The notes: generated by a model not told the origin, from the sequence alone. DNA of 64,000 nt from RGIG8709 sp045575975 (GCA_045575975.1 JAZNFO010000064.1:1-64000), one strand, 5' to 3'; shown: positions 34,467 to 42,928, counted from the stretch's first letter. Program-made: numbers and translations.

Positions 34467-35687
34467 TTAGGTTCTATAGTCACCATTTATTTTAACATAA
34501 TCATAAGTAAGGTCGCAGCCCCAGGCTGTTGCCTCGCCGCATCCATCACCTAATGTTATGTTGATTTTTATTTCGTCGGGGGTTAAAATTTCAAGAGCCT
34601 TATCTTCATCAAAATCTACCCCTGTTCCGTTTTCACAAACCTTTATACTTCCGTTTTGCGATTCTAAAACAACCATAACCTTTGTGACATCACACTCTGC
34701 ACCGCTATAGCCAATAGCACAAAGAATTCTGCCCCAGTTTGCATCCTTTCCGAACATTGCTGCCTTTAAAAGAGAAGAACATACAACACTTTTTGCAATA
34801 AGCTTTGCATTTTCTGTATCTTTTCCGCCTGCAACATTACATTCAAGAAGCTTTGTTGCTCCCTCACCGTCTTTCGCAATACTTTTGCAAAGTGTTTTTG
34901 TTACCTGAGACAGTGCCTCGCAGAATTTATCATAATCTTCACCCTCTTTATCAATAACAGGGTTTTCTGCCATTCCATTTGCAAGAACACTTACCATATC
35001 ATTCGTTGATGTGTCCCCGTCAACGCTTATCATATTAAAGGAGTCCTTAATATCATTTGAAAGTGCCACACGGAGCATTTCTTTTGTTATAGCACAATCG
35101 GAGGTTATAAAAACAAGCATTGTTGCCATATTGGGATGAATCATACCTGACCCCTTGGCAATACCACCGATTTTAACTTCCTTTCCGCCGATTTCAAACT
35201 TAACCGCAATTTCCTTAACCTTAACATCAGTTGTCATTATACCTTCCGCAGCGGCAAGGCTTCCGTCATAGCTTAAAGATGCTTTCAAAGCATCCATAGC
35301 ATTTTTTATTGGTTCAATTGAAAGAGGTTGACCGATAACCCCTGTTGATGCAACTATAACATCGGTTTTATCTATGCCCATTGTTTTTGAGGTAAGTTCG
35401 CACATTCCCTCTGCAATTTCTATCCCATTTGCATTGCAGGTGTTTGCATTTCCGCTGTTGCAAATAATTGCCTGTGCAAAACCATCTTCAATATTTTTCT
35501 TTGTTACAACAAGGGGTGCGCCCTTAACAAGATTCTGTGTGTAACAGCTTGCGGCAACAGCCTTTTTTTCACTGAATATAAGGGCAAGGTCTTTCTTCTC
35601 CTTGTTTTTTCTTATACCGGCATGAACACCGCCTGCCATATATCCTTTCGGTGCACAAACACCGCCTTTTATTATTTCAAAACTCAT
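34467..35687 (-). CDS. argJ: Bifunctional ornithine acetyltransferase / N-acetylglutamate synthase
   Basis: The 406-aa ArgJ recycles the acetyl group from acetylornithine. The internal self-cleavage site is seen in GMIHPNMATMLVFITSD (Thr nucleophile of the beta chain). Other signatures are ICNSGNANTCN and GDTSTNDMVSVLANG. The end overlaps the open frame of argB but not its chosen start. argC is 11 bp upstream. Confidence 0.96.
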   Translation of the reverse strand: MSFEIIKGGVCAPKGYMAGGVHAGIRKNKEKKDLALIFSEKKAVAASCYTQNLVKGAPLVVTKKNIEDGFAQAIICNSGNANTCNANGIEIAEGMCELTSKTMGIDKTDVIVASTGVIGQPLSIEPIKNAMDALKASLSYDGSLAAAEGIMTTDVKVKEIAVKFEIGGKEVKIGGIAKGSGMIHPNMATMLVFITSDCAITKEMLRVALSNDIKDSFNMISVDGDTSTNDMVSVLANGMAENPVIDKEGEDYDKFCEALSQVTKTLCKSIAKDGEGATKLLECNVAGGKDTENAKLIAKSVVCSSLLKAAMFGKDANWGRILCAIGYSGAECDVTKVMVVLESQNGSIKVCENGTGVDFDEDKALEILTPDEIKINITLGDGCGEATAWGCDLTYDYVKINGDYRT

Positions 35688-35698
35688 TTTTTATCCTC

Positions 35699-36631
35699 CT
35701 ACAATACAAGTCCTTTTGTCTCTTCTGTTCCAAGCATCAGGTTAAGACACTGAACTGCCGCTCCCGAGCTTCCTTTTCCAAGATTATCAAATCTTGATGC
35801 AAGCAATATTCTTTCATCGTTTCCGCTGACAAAAATTTCCATTCCGTCATTGAATTTAAGATTGTTTGTTCCCAAAAATCCCTCTGTGCCGAAAGGCATC
35901 ACCTTTACAACACCTTCATTTTCATAATGTTCTTTGAATACATCATATATATCTTTAAGGTTTACTTTTTTTGAAAGAAGTCTTGAGAAAAGCGGTACTG
36001 TCACTGTCATTCCACTATAGAAATCTCCCACAATAGGTGAAAAACAAGGTTCAAAGTCAAGAGAACAAACCTTTGTCATTTCAGGTAGGTGCTTATGCAT
36101 CTGCGTTAAGCCATACTGTCTTGGACTCTTGAATTCATCAGGTCGCATATCAGCTTCATATTCTGCAATCATCTTTTTACCGCCACCTGAATAACCGGTT
36201 AAAGAATTAGCCGCAACAGGATAATCCTTTGGCAATATTCCTGCCTCAACAAGTGGATAAACAAGAGAAATAAATCCGCTTGCATGACATCCGGGAACCG
36301 CAGTTCTCTTCGATTTTATTATGCTTTCTCTGTGTCCTTCTGAAAGTTCAGGGAAACCATATGCCCAGGCAGGGTTTGTTCTGTGAGCTGTTGATGTATC
36401 AAGAATTTTCGTTTTTGAATCCCCAAGTGCTTCAACAATTTCTTTTGCAGCACTGTCGGGCAGGCACAAAAACGCCGCATCTGCACTCTCAATAGCTTCC
36501 TTTCTCACATCTAAATTCTTTCTATCTTCATCGCTTATTTTTATAAGCTCTATATCTTCTCTTTCGCTTAATCTTTCATAAATTCTAAGCCCCGTTGTTC
36601 CTGCACTTCCGTCAATAAAAACCTTAAACAT
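35699..36631 (-). CDS. argC: N-acetyl-gamma-glutamyl-phosphate reductase (type 2)
   Basis: Reduces acetylglutamyl phosphate. The 310-aa length and sequence match the shorter ArgC type 2. The N-terminal nucleotide-binding motif is DGSAGTTGLRIYERL, and the catalytic cysteine lies in AVPGCHASGFISLVYPL. It heads the arg operon, with GAGGAGA before the ATG. Confidence 0.94.
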   Translation of the reverse strand: MFKVFIDGSAGTTGLRIYERLSEREDIELIKISDEDRKNLDVRKEAIESADAAFLCLPDSAAKEIVEALGDSKTKILDTSTAHRTNPAWAYGFPELSEGHRESIIKSKRTAVPGCHASGFISLVYPLVEAGILPKDYPVAANSLTGYSGGGKKMIAEYEADMRPDEFKSPRQYGLTQMHKHLPEMTKVCSLDFEPCFSPIVGDFYSGMTVTVPLFSRLLSKKVNLKDIYDVFKEHYENEGVVKVMPFGTEGFLGTNNLKFNDGMEIFVSGNDERILLASRFDNLGKGSSGAAVQCLNLMLGTEETKGLVL

Positions 36632-36652
36632 TAACTTTGTCTCCTCGTAGTT

Positions 36653-36719
36653 TGTATATTTATACAGATATTAAACCATATTTTCAAGAAAATTGCAATA
36701 GTTTTTGCATAATTATTCA
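36653..36719 (-). promoter_or_regulatory. arg promoter with two ArgR-type boxes
   Basis: The promoter has TTGCAA (36693-36698) and TTTAAT (36670-36675), spaced 17 bp. Box 1 TGTATATTTATACA (36653-36666) covers the likely transcription start. Box 2 TGCATAATTATTCA (36706-36719) lies just upstream of the -35. Both fit TGNATNNNNATNCA, and their centres are 53 bp apart, about five helical turns. Confidence 0.75.
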
Positions 36720-36782
36720 TATTTTCTCTATTTTTAGTCATTATTTATAAACCAGAGCAGTATATTCAACCCTCTTTTGGAT

Positions 36783-36816
36783 AAAAAAATTAAGGAACTT
36801 ATAAAAAGTCCCTTAA
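36783..36816 (-). terminator. Terminator of folC
   Basis: TTAAGGAACTT pairs with AAGTCCCTTAA (one mismatch), followed on the minus strand by TTTTTTTAT. It overlaps the folC stop codon. Confidence 0.75.
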
Positions 36817-38060
36817 TTTACTTCTTCACAATAGTCTTTATACAAATAGAGTGAGCCAAAAACAACAACCATATCACTATCTTTTTCTGCCTCAAAAAGT
36901 GCCTCTTTTATACTTTCAAAAGGAATTGCCGTAATTCCGTTTTTCGTGTACATAGCGGATAAATCCTCCCCGCTCATTGCACGGGGATTATTCTTCACCA
37001 TAACCGTACAGAACTTCGACTCTGCAAACCCCTGCTCCTTTAAAATACGGATTTCATTTTTCAAATCCTTATCCGCCATAACAGCCGTTACAAAATTTAT
37101 TTTCTTATCCTTAAAATATCTGTTAAGGCTGTGGGCAAGAGCCTGAACCCCGTTTCCGTTATGTGCTCCGTCAAAAATAACAAGAGGATTTTCTGAAACA
37201 ACTTCAAATCTTGCGGGATGTTTCGCCTTTTTAATTCCCGTCCTTATATGTTCTTCTTCAATTTCCAGAAGCTTTGCAACCTCTATGGCTAGAGATGCAT
37301 TTTTCGGTTGATATGTCCCCGAAAGTCCACATCTGATATTTTTTATATCACCATAATCAAAAATTTCAGATGCAAATTCCTTTCCTTTTATTATATACTC
37401 CTTCGGAATTATAAATCTGTTTTTTTCTTTTTCTGCTTTTTCCTTTATAACTTTATCGGCATCAAAAGATGACGGCATATAAACTGTTACTCCGCCTGGC
37501 TTTATAATACCAGCCTTTGCCCTTGCTATATCCTCTATAGTATCTCCAAGATAATCCGTGTGGTCAAGAGCAATACCTGTTATAACAGAGCAAATGGTGT
37601 TTTTAACAATATTTGTTGCGTCCCGCTCACCGCCTAGTCCCGTTTCAAGAACAACAATATCCGTCTTCTTCTCATAAAAATATAAAAACGCTGCCGCTGT
37701 CCAGAGTTCAAACTGAGTGGGAGCATCACCTAAAGCCTTTTTTGTTTTATCAGATGCACACCTGACTTTTTCCATAACCCTTTCTAAGTCATCATCAGAT
37801 ATTTCTTCTCCCGAAACAGATATTCTTTCATTAACCCTGATAAGATTCGGTGATGTGTATTTACCTGTTTTAAATCCTGCATCTATCAGTATGCTTTCAA
37901 GAAATGCACACACAGAGCCTTTTCCGTTTGTTCCTGCAACATGGATAAACTTAAGGTCATCCTGTGGATTTCCAAGAAAGCTCAAAAGCATTTCTATGCT
38001 TTCAAGCCTGAGCCTTGCAACTTTTTGAAAGCTGTTTGCATATTCCGTGAATTTATTCAA
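36813..38060 (-). CDS. folC: Folylpolyglutamate synthase / dihydrofolate synthase
   Basis: Adds glutamate to folates. The 415-aa Mur-ligase-like product has the ATP motif HVAGTNGKGSVCAFLESIL near residue 40, DHTDYLGDTIEDIARAKAGI near 170, and DGAHNGNGVQAL in the C-terminal domain. It starts just 4 bp after the folT stop, so the two form an operon behind the tetrahydrofolate riboswitch. Confidence 0.96.
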   Translation of the reverse strand: MNKFTEYANSFQKVARLRLESIEMLLSFLGNPQDDLKFIHVAGTNGKGSVCAFLESILIDAGFKTGKYTSPNLIRVNERISVSGEEISDDDLERVMEKVRCASDKTKKALGDAPTQFELWTAAAFLYFYEKKTDIVVLETGLGGERDATNIVKNTICSVITGIALDHTDYLGDTIEDIARAKAGIIKPGGVTVYMPSSFDADKVIKEKAEKEKNRFIIPKEYIIKGKEFASEIFDYGDIKNIRCGLSGTYQPKNASLAIEVAKLLEIEEEHIRTGIKKAKHPARFEVVSENPLVIFDGAHNGNGVQALAHSLNRYFKDKKINFVTAVMADKDLKNEIRILKEQGFAESKFCTVMVKNNPRAMSGEDLSAMYTKNGITAIPFESIKEALFEAEKDSDMVVVFGSLYLYKDYCEEVN

Positions 38061-38064
38061 AAGC

Positions 38065-38574
38065 TTATCTTCCCTTCAAATCATCAATTTTTAAATACTT
38101 GAATGTTATATATAATGAAGCAATTCTGATAGGTGTATTAAACGCCGTTGCCGCAAGTCTTGTTATGAGTATTCCCCAAAAGGTTTTTCCCCCTGATATG
38201 GGAACAAGTGCAATGGGCATAAGAACAAGGTCTATAAAAATACCGATTACAATTGCACAAAAGATTATATTCTTAAGACTTTTGTTTCCCTTTTGAAAGA
38301 ATAGTCCAAAAATTACACCCATTAAAAATTTGCATATGGTTATCGGGAAAAAGGGGGACATACCCGTGAAAAGTGTTCCCACTATATCAGCGACAACATA
38401 CGAAATTCCGCCTAACATCCCTCCATACAAATAGCCTGAAATTGCAATTGGCAAAAAGCCGATTTCAAACCTGAATGTCCCGTCCTGAGGGAAACCAAGA
38501 AGTCTTAAAATAACGCTTAGCGCCACCAGAAGGGCGGAAATAACAAGAGCTTTTGTTGTGAAGTATTTTGACAT
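38065..38574 (-). CDS. folT: Folate ECF transporter S component
   Basis: A 169-aa membrane protein that binds folate for an ECF transporter. It has about five to six hydrophobic helices (ALVISALLVALSVILRLLGF, then FLPIAISGYLYGGMLGGISY), and the RFEIGFLPIAISG signature of the FolT family. I chose ATG 38574 (MSKYFTTKAL), because the longer open frame would start inside the riboswitch. The energising modules are not in the window. Confidence 0.9.
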   Translation of the reverse strand: MSKYFTTKALVISALLVALSVILRLLGFPQDGTFRFEIGFLPIAISGYLYGGMLGGISYVVADIVGTLFTGMSPFFPITICKFLMGVIFGLFFQKGNKSLKNIIFCAIVIGIFIDLVLMPIALVPISGGKTFWGILITRLAATAFNTPIRIASLYITFKYLKIDDLKGR

Positions 38575-38609
38575 AGTGTTCTCCAATCTTAAATTGCCAC
38601 CACAAAGTA

Positions 38610-38643
38610 AAAAAGCCTTTTTACAGCACGGCTGCAAAAAGGC
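38610..38643 (-). terminator. Riboswitch-controlled terminator before folT
   Basis: GCCTTTTTGCAGC pairs with GCTGTAAAAAGGC around a CGT loop, followed on the minus strand by a T-run. It lies directly downstream of the tetrahydrofolate riboswitch and before folT, the expected expression platform. Confidence 0.85.
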
Positions 38644-38651
38644 ATAAAAAT

Positions 38652-38765
38652 CATTGCAGCAACGGAATGCGGATCCGACACCGCAAGTAAATAAATTTAC
38701 TTTTCGTAAAAAAGGCAACTTCCCGTCCTTTTTTCACTTAACGCGCCTGATCCTACTTTGCTTTC
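38652..38765 (-). ncRNA. Tetrahydrofolate (THF) riboswitch
   Basis: On the minus strand the conserved pieces of the folT/THF aptamer appear in order: GTAGGATCAGGCGCGTTAAG, GGACGGGAAGTTGCC, ACGAA, GCGGTG, and CCGCATTCCGTTGC at the end. Together with the downstream terminator it should shut off folT-folC when THF is plentiful. It largely explains the gene-free stretch before 38876. Confidence 0.9.
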
Positions 38766-38826
38766 ATTTGAAGCATATTATATCACACACCATTTTATAT
38801 GTCAAGATTTTACAGTTCTTATTCTC

Positions 38827-38853
38827 ACCAAAAAAGTAAAAAGGCATATTATA
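38827..38853 (+). promoter_or_regulatory. SigK-like promoter of dpaA
   Basis: AC (38827-38828), 16 bp, then CATATTATA (38845-38853), exactly the SigK pattern AC-N16-CATANNNTA. dpaAB is transcribed by SigK in Bacillus. It lies 23 bp before the start. Confidence 0.65.
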
Positions 38854-38875
38854 TATTAAATAGAGGTGAAGAATT

Positions 38876-39706
38876 TTGAGTTATAATTTTCTTATTATAG
38901 GCGGAGACCAAAGACAGCTTTATCTGGGTAGCTTTCTGGAAGATACAGGATGCAATGTTTCATATCTTGGATTTGGTGAAAAGGATAATTTTAAAAATAT
39001 GCACTATGATTATTTTATACTTCCTGCGCCCCTTTCCAAAGACGGAATTAGTATAAACGCCCCGCTTTCGGATAAAACTCTGCCCATAAATGATATTTTC
39101 AGTCTCTCCTGTCCTGACGGTATATTCTCCGGGAAATGCAAAATCTTAACCGAAAAAGCCCCTGTCTGCTGGAAAACAGATATATATGACCTTTTAGAAA
39201 ATGATGAATATAATATTTTAAATGCAGTTGCAACTGCAGAGGCGGCAATAAGCATTATCGTAAAAAACACTACATTTAATATATACAACTCTGAAATACT
39301 GGTAGCAGGATATGGAAAAATCGGCAAGGTTCTTGCCAAAATTCTGAGAGGAATGGGAGCAAAGGTTACGGTTGCAGCAAGAGGTGCATCCGACAGAGCC
39401 TATGCAATGGGTGCAAATCACTTTGCTATTCACACAGACCAGATAATCGATTATGCAGATAAATACAGAATTATCTTAAACACCGTTCCCAAAGTTATAA
39501 TCCTGGAAGACACCATAAAAAAGCTCAGGAAAGACTGCTTCATTTTAGACCTTGCCTCTATGCCCGGAGGTGTTGATTTTTCTTCCTGCGATAAATACGG
39601 TTTGAAATATATTCACGGTCTTTCTTTGCCGGGAAAATATTCTCCCGAAACCTCCGGAGAAATAACAGCCAAAATTATTCTTGATATCATAGACGGCAAA
39701 AGCTAG
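38876..39706 (+). CDS. dpaA: Dipicolinate synthase subunit A
   Basis: Makes dipicolinic acid for the spore core, with DpaB. The 276-aa product starts at TTG 38876 behind GAGGTGA. A Rossmann fold is seen at ILVAGYGKIGKVLAKILRGM near residue 140, then VTVAARGASDRAYAMGA. The N-terminus has FLIIGGDQRQLYLG. It is followed 20 bp later by dpaB. Confidence 0.94.
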   Translation: MSYNFLIIGGDQRQLYLGSFLEDTGCNVSYLGFGEKDNFKNMHYDYFILPAPLSKDGISINAPLSDKTLPINDIFSLSCPDGIFSGKCKILTEKAPVCWKTDIYDLLENDEYNILNAVATAEAAISIIVKNTTFNIYNSEILVAGYGKIGKVLAKILRGMGAKVTVAARGASDRAYAMGANHFAIHTDQIIDYADKYRIILNTVPKVIILEDTIKKLRKDCFILDLASMPGGVDFSSCDKYGLKYIHGLSLPGKYSPETSGEITAKIILDIIDGKS

Positions 39707-39726
39707 CCGCCGGAGGAGGACAATAT

Positions 39727-40311
39727 ATGGAGCTTAATGAAAAAACTATCGGTTTTGCAATGACCGGTTCCTTTTGTACCTATAAAAAAGTTATTCCGGA
39801 AATTAAAAGGCTGAAAAATATGGGAGCAAATATTATACCTATTATGTCTGAGGTAAGCTTCAATACGGACACAAGATTCGGAAAGGCTGCGGATTTTCAG
39901 AAAGAAATTGAAGAAATCTGTGGAAATAAAATAATCTCCACAATATACAATGCCGAGCCTATAGGACCTAAAAAGCTTCTGGACATTCTTGTTATCGCCC
40001 CCTGCACAGGAAACACAATTTCAAAAATCAAAAACGGAATTGCAGATTCTGTTGTTACTCTTTCCGTTAAATCACATCTTCGGAATCTGCGTCCCGTAGT
40101 TATTGCAATTTCCACAAACGACGGTCTCGGCGGGAATGCAGAAAATATCGGATATCTTTTGAACAGAAAAAATATTTATCTTGTTCCCTTTGGTCAGGAT
40201 GATTATAAAGAAAAGCCAAATTCCCTGATTGCGGATATGCGTTATATTCCCCAAACACTAGAGGCTGCCCTTTCAGGAAAACAATTTGAGCCCCTTTTAA
40301 TTTCTTATTAA
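39727..40311 (+). CDS. dpaB: Dipicolinate synthase subunit B
   Basis: The flavoprotein-like partner of DpaA, 194 aa. Signatures are IGFAMTGSFCTYKKVIPEI and LDILVIAPCTGNTISKIKNG near residue 90-110, then NDGLGGNAENIGYLL. GGAGGAG precedes the ATG, which lies 20 bp after dpaA. Confidence 0.94.
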   Translation: MELNEKTIGFAMTGSFCTYKKVIPEIKRLKNMGANIIPIMSEVSFNTDTRFGKAADFQKEIEEICGNKIISTIYNAEPIGPKKLLDILVIAPCTGNTISKIKNGIADSVVTLSVKSHLRNLRPVVIAISTNDGLGGNAENIGYLLNRKNIYLVPFGQDDYKEKPNSLIADMRYIPQTLEAALSGKQFEPLLISY

Positions 40312-40325
40312 ATGAAAAAAAGTTA

Positions 40326-40417
40326 TTGACAAATCTTAAATATTGTGTTAATATAATATTGCCTCTTTGCAAAGAGGCTTTATTTGTGTTGACAAATTAG
40401 CCGGCATAAATTATAAC
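40326..40417 (+). promoter_or_regulatory. Tandem SigA promoters flanking a perfect palindrome
   Basis: Promoter 1 has TTGACA (40326-40331) and TAATAT (40349-40354). Promoter 2 has TTGACA (40389-40394) and TATAAC (40412-40417). Each spacer is 17 bp. Between them GCCTCTTT-GC-AAAGAGGC (40361-40378) is a perfect palindrome near the start of transcript 1. They drive rpmG-secE-nusG. Confidence 0.8.
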
Positions 40418-40467
40418 TAAAGATATTACTTACCTATTTTTGTAAGATATTTGAAAGGGTGAAAAAT

Positions 40468-40617
40468 ATGAGAGTAAAAATCACAATGGCTTGTTCTGAA
40501 TGCAAACAGAGAAATTATGACACAATGAAAAACAAGAAAAACAATCCTGACAGAATCGAAATGAACAAATACTGCAGATTTTGCAAAAAACACACTTTGC
40601 ATAAAGAAACAAAATAA
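40468..40617 (+). CDS. rpmG: 50S ribosomal protein L33
   Basis: A 49-aa L33 of the zinc-binding type, with CSECKQRNY and CRFCKKHTLHKETK (two CxxC pairs). It starts MRVKITMACSEC behind GAAAGGGTG. It heads the secE-nusG-ribosomal protein operon. Confidence 0.95.
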   Translation: MRVKITMACSECKQRNYDTMKNKKNNPDRIEMNKYCRFCKKHTLHKETK

Positions 40618-40645
40618 TTTTAACGAAGGATAGGAGTTTTTTAAA

Positions 40646-40849
40646 ATGAATAAAAAACCAAATATTTTCAGCCGTATCACAAACTGGTTTGTTGATGTTA
40701 AAGCTGAACTTAAAAGAGTTGTTTGGCCAAGCTTTAAAAAGGTTAAACAAAATACCATCATTGTTCTTCTGTTCGTTCTTATTGTTGGTGCAGTAATCTG
40801 GATTCTGGACTGGCTTTTCAGTGCAGGCATGGCATTATTAATTAAATAA
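40646..40849 (+). CDS. secE: Preprotein translocase subunit SecE
   Basis: A 67-aa single-span SecE. It has the conserved amphipathic helix (DVKAELKRVVWPSFKKVKQN) and one membrane helix (TIIVLLFVLIVGAVIWILDW). It lies in the normal rpmG-secE-nusG order. Confidence 0.94.
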   Translation: MNKKPNIFSRITNWFVDVKAELKRVVWPSFKKVKQNTIIVLLFVLIVGAVIWILDWLFSAGMALLIK

Positions 40850-40876
40850 TAGGAGGGATGGGGTTACCCGAATATT

Positions 40877-41398
40877 ATGGCAGAAGCTAAATGGTATGTT
40901 GCCCACACCTATTCAGGTTACGAAAATAAGGTTAAGGCAGATATAGAAAAGACTGTTGATAACAGAAATATGCACGATGTTATTCAGGAAATTTGCGTTC
41001 CTATGGAAGAGGTTGTTGAAATTAAGGACAACCAGAAAAAAACTGTTCAGAGAAAGCTTTTTCCCGGATATGTTGTTGTTAAAATGATTATGACAGACGA
41101 AAGCTGGTATGTTGTCCGCAACTGCAGAGGTGTTACCGGCTTTGTCGGCCCCGGTTCCAAACCGGTTCCGCTTTCTGATGCTGAAGTTTTGGCTATCGGT
41201 CTTGAAAAAGTTGTTATTGAATCCAAATTTAATGTTGGGGACAATATAAGAGTTAAATATGGTGCTTTCGAAGGCTTTGTCGGTGTTGTTGATGCTATAC
41301 TCACAGACAAGCAGAAAATTAAAGCAAAAATCACTATGTTTGGCGGAAGAGACACAGAGGTTGAACTTGAGTTTAATCAGGTTGAAGCATTAAGCTAG
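40877..41398 (+). CDS. nusG: Transcription termination/antitermination factor NusG
   Basis: A 173-aa NusG with the NGN domain (WYVAHTYSGYENKVKADIEK, RKLFPGYVVVKMIM) and a C-terminal KOW domain (VGDNIRVKYGAFEGFVGVVD). The ribosome binding site AGGAGGG lies 19 bp before the ATG, farther than usual. A short frame starting at 40858 fills that space. Confidence 0.95.
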   Translation: MAEAKWYVAHTYSGYENKVKADIEKTVDNRNMHDVIQEICVPMEEVVEIKDNQKKTVQRKLFPGYVVVKMIMTDESWYVVRNCRGVTGFVGPGSKPVPLSDAEVLAIGLEKVVIESKFNVGDNIRVKYGAFEGFVGVVDAILTDKQKIKAKITMFGGRDTEVELEFNQVEALS

Positions 41399-41406
41399 TT
41401 ACCCAC

Positions 41407-41428
41407 ACGACATAACTTGTCGTTTTTA
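41407..41428 (+). terminator. Hairpin after nusG
   Basis: ACGACA-TAACT-TGTCGT (41407-41423) followed by TTTTAT. It may act as a partial terminator or attenuator before rplK. Confidence 0.55.
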
Positions 41429-41508
41429 TATATCCGTTTTTCGGGTAGGTGGGAGGAATTTTTTAAATTCCGTCAATACCACATTTGAATAAAGGGAGGT
41501 GTCAACAA

Positions 41509-41934
41509 ATGGCGCAAAAAATTACAGGTTACATTAAGTTACAAATTGAAGCAGGTAAAGCAACACCGGCTCCACCAGTTGGTCCGGCTCTCGGTCAGCA
41601 TGGTGTAAACATCATGGATTTTTGTAAGCAGTTCAACGAAAAGACAAGCAAAGATGCAGGTCTTGTTATCCCGGTTGTTATAACCGTGTATCAGGACAGA
41701 TCTTTCTCTTTCATTACAAAAACTCCTCCGGCTGCAGTTCTTATTAAAAAGGCTTGCAAGTTAAAGAGCGGTTCGGGTGTTCCGAACAAAACAAAAGTTG
41801 CTGAACTTAAGAAAGCTGACCTTCAGGCAATTGCTGAACAGAAAATGCCTGACTTAAATGCAGCTTCACTTGAATCTGCTATGTCAATGATCGCAGGTAC
41901 TGCAAGATCAATGGGCGTAACAGTAGAAGAATAG
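41509..41934 (+). CDS. rplK: 50S ribosomal protein L11
   Basis: A 141-aa L11 (MAQKITGYIKLQIEAGKATP, PPVGPALGQHGVNIMDFCK, then the rRNA-binding C-terminus with GTARSMGVTVEE). I chose ATG 41509, since AGGGAGGTG lies just upstream; the frame extends eight codons earlier without support. Confidence 0.97.
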   Translation: MAQKITGYIKLQIEAGKATPAPPVGPALGQHGVNIMDFCKQFNEKTSKDAGLVIPVVITVYQDRSFSFITKTPPAAVLIKKACKLKSGSGVPNKTKVAELKKADLQAIAEQKMPDLNAASLESAMSMIAGTARSMGVTVEE

Positions 41935-41964
41935 TTTTAGACTTTTTTAAAACTGTGGGAGGAG

Positions 41965-41979
41965 CACAAAGTGCTCTGC
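41965..41979 (+). promoter_or_regulatory. Hairpin in the rplK-rplA leader
   Basis: GAGCAC-AAA-GTGCTC lies between rplK and rplA, flanked by GTGGGAG and CTACCAC. The layout suggests an L1-binding mRNA mimic, but I cannot show this from sequence alone. Confidence 0.35.
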
Positions 41980-42025
41980 AAACATCAATTTAAGATGGTA
42001 TCTACCACTAAGGAGGATTTTAATC

Positions 42026-42721
42026 GTGAAATATGGTAAAAAATATCAAGACAGCGTTAAGCTTCTTGAAAAAGGTAAATTATACGATGCTGAAGAAGCA
42101 TTGGATTTAGTTTGCAAAACATCAAAAGCAAAATTTGATGAGACTGTTGAGCTTCATGTTAAGCTTGGCGTTGACTCAAGACACGCAGACCAGCAGGTTA
42201 GAGGTGCTGTTGTTCTTCCAAACGGAACAGGTAAAAATGTTAGAGTTTTAGTTTTCGCTAAGGAAGCAAAAGCTGATGAAGCTAAGGCTGCAGGTGCTGA
42301 CTTCGTTGGTGCTGAAGACTTAGTTCAGAAAATTCAGTCCGAAAACTGGTTTGACTTTGATGTTGTTGTTGCAACTCCTGATATGATGGGTCTTGTAGGT
42401 AGAATAGGTAAAACTCTTGGTCCTAAGGGTCTTATGCCTAACCCAAAAGCAGGAACAGTTACTCCTGATGTTACCCGTGCGGTAGCTGAAATTAAATCAG
42501 GTAAAATTGAATACAGACTTGATAAAACAAATATCATTCACTGCCCAATCGGCAAAGCTTCTTTCGGTAAAGAAAAGCTTATAGAAAACTTTAACGCTCT
42601 TATGGGTGCTATTATTAAAGCTAAACCGGCAGCTGCTAAAGGTCAGTATTTAAAATCTGTTTCAGTGGCTTCTACAATGGGCCCCGGCATTAAGCTTAAC
42701 ACAAACAAGCTTGAAGGTTAA
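42026..42721 (+). CDS. rplA: 50S ribosomal protein L1
   Basis: A 231-aa L1, starting at GTG 42026 (MKYGKKYQDSVKLLEKG) behind AAGGAGG. Signatures are LPNGTGKNVRVLVFAK, LGPKGLMPNPKAGTV and GKIEYRLDKTNIIHCPIGK. It ends the rplK-rplA pair. Confidence 0.97.
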   Translation: MKYGKKYQDSVKLLEKGKLYDAEEALDLVCKTSKAKFDETVELHVKLGVDSRHADQQVRGAVVLPNGTGKNVRVLVFAKEAKADEAKAAGADFVGAEDLVQKIQSENWFDFDVVVATPDMMGLVGRIGKTLGPKGLMPNPKAGTVTPDVTRAVAEIKSGKIEYRLDKTNIIHCPIGKASFGKEKLIENFNALMGAIIKAKPAAAKGQYLKSVSVASTMGPGIKLNTNKLEG

Positions 42722-42739
42722 TAAATTTTTAAAATTTTA

Positions 42740-42768
42740 TTGACATTTTGTTTTGTATGTGTTATACT
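42740..42768 (+). promoter_or_regulatory. Promoter of rplJ-rplL
   Basis: TTGACA (42740-42745) and TATACT (42763-42768) are separated by 17 bp. It precedes the L10 leader. Confidence 0.8.
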
Positions 42769-42775
42769 TGACAAT

Positions 42776-42905
42776 GTTATTTGAATATTCCGCAGACAGC
42801 AGGTGGATTTTTCCTTAAATTCCTGCCGAGGAGATTTTTTAAAATAGTATTTTTATAGTTTATTTACTATGGCTTAAATCCCTCGCGTTCTGCGTGGGAT
42901 TTATT
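42776..42905 (+). ncRNA. Ribosomal protein L10 leader
   Basis: The stretch has the conserved leader pieces: CCGCAGACAGCAGGTG, CCTGCCGAGGAG, and a last hairpin with ATCCC and GGGAT arms around TCGCGTTCTGCGT. It regulates rplJL by binding L10(L12)4 in other Bacillota. It lies between the promoter and rplJ. Confidence 0.75.
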
Positions 42906-42928
42906 TTTTGAAAGGAGGAAACTCAAAA

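Noticed and set aside
38574..38718. Longer folT start upstream of 38574
   Set aside because: The extension reads through the terminator and riboswitch.
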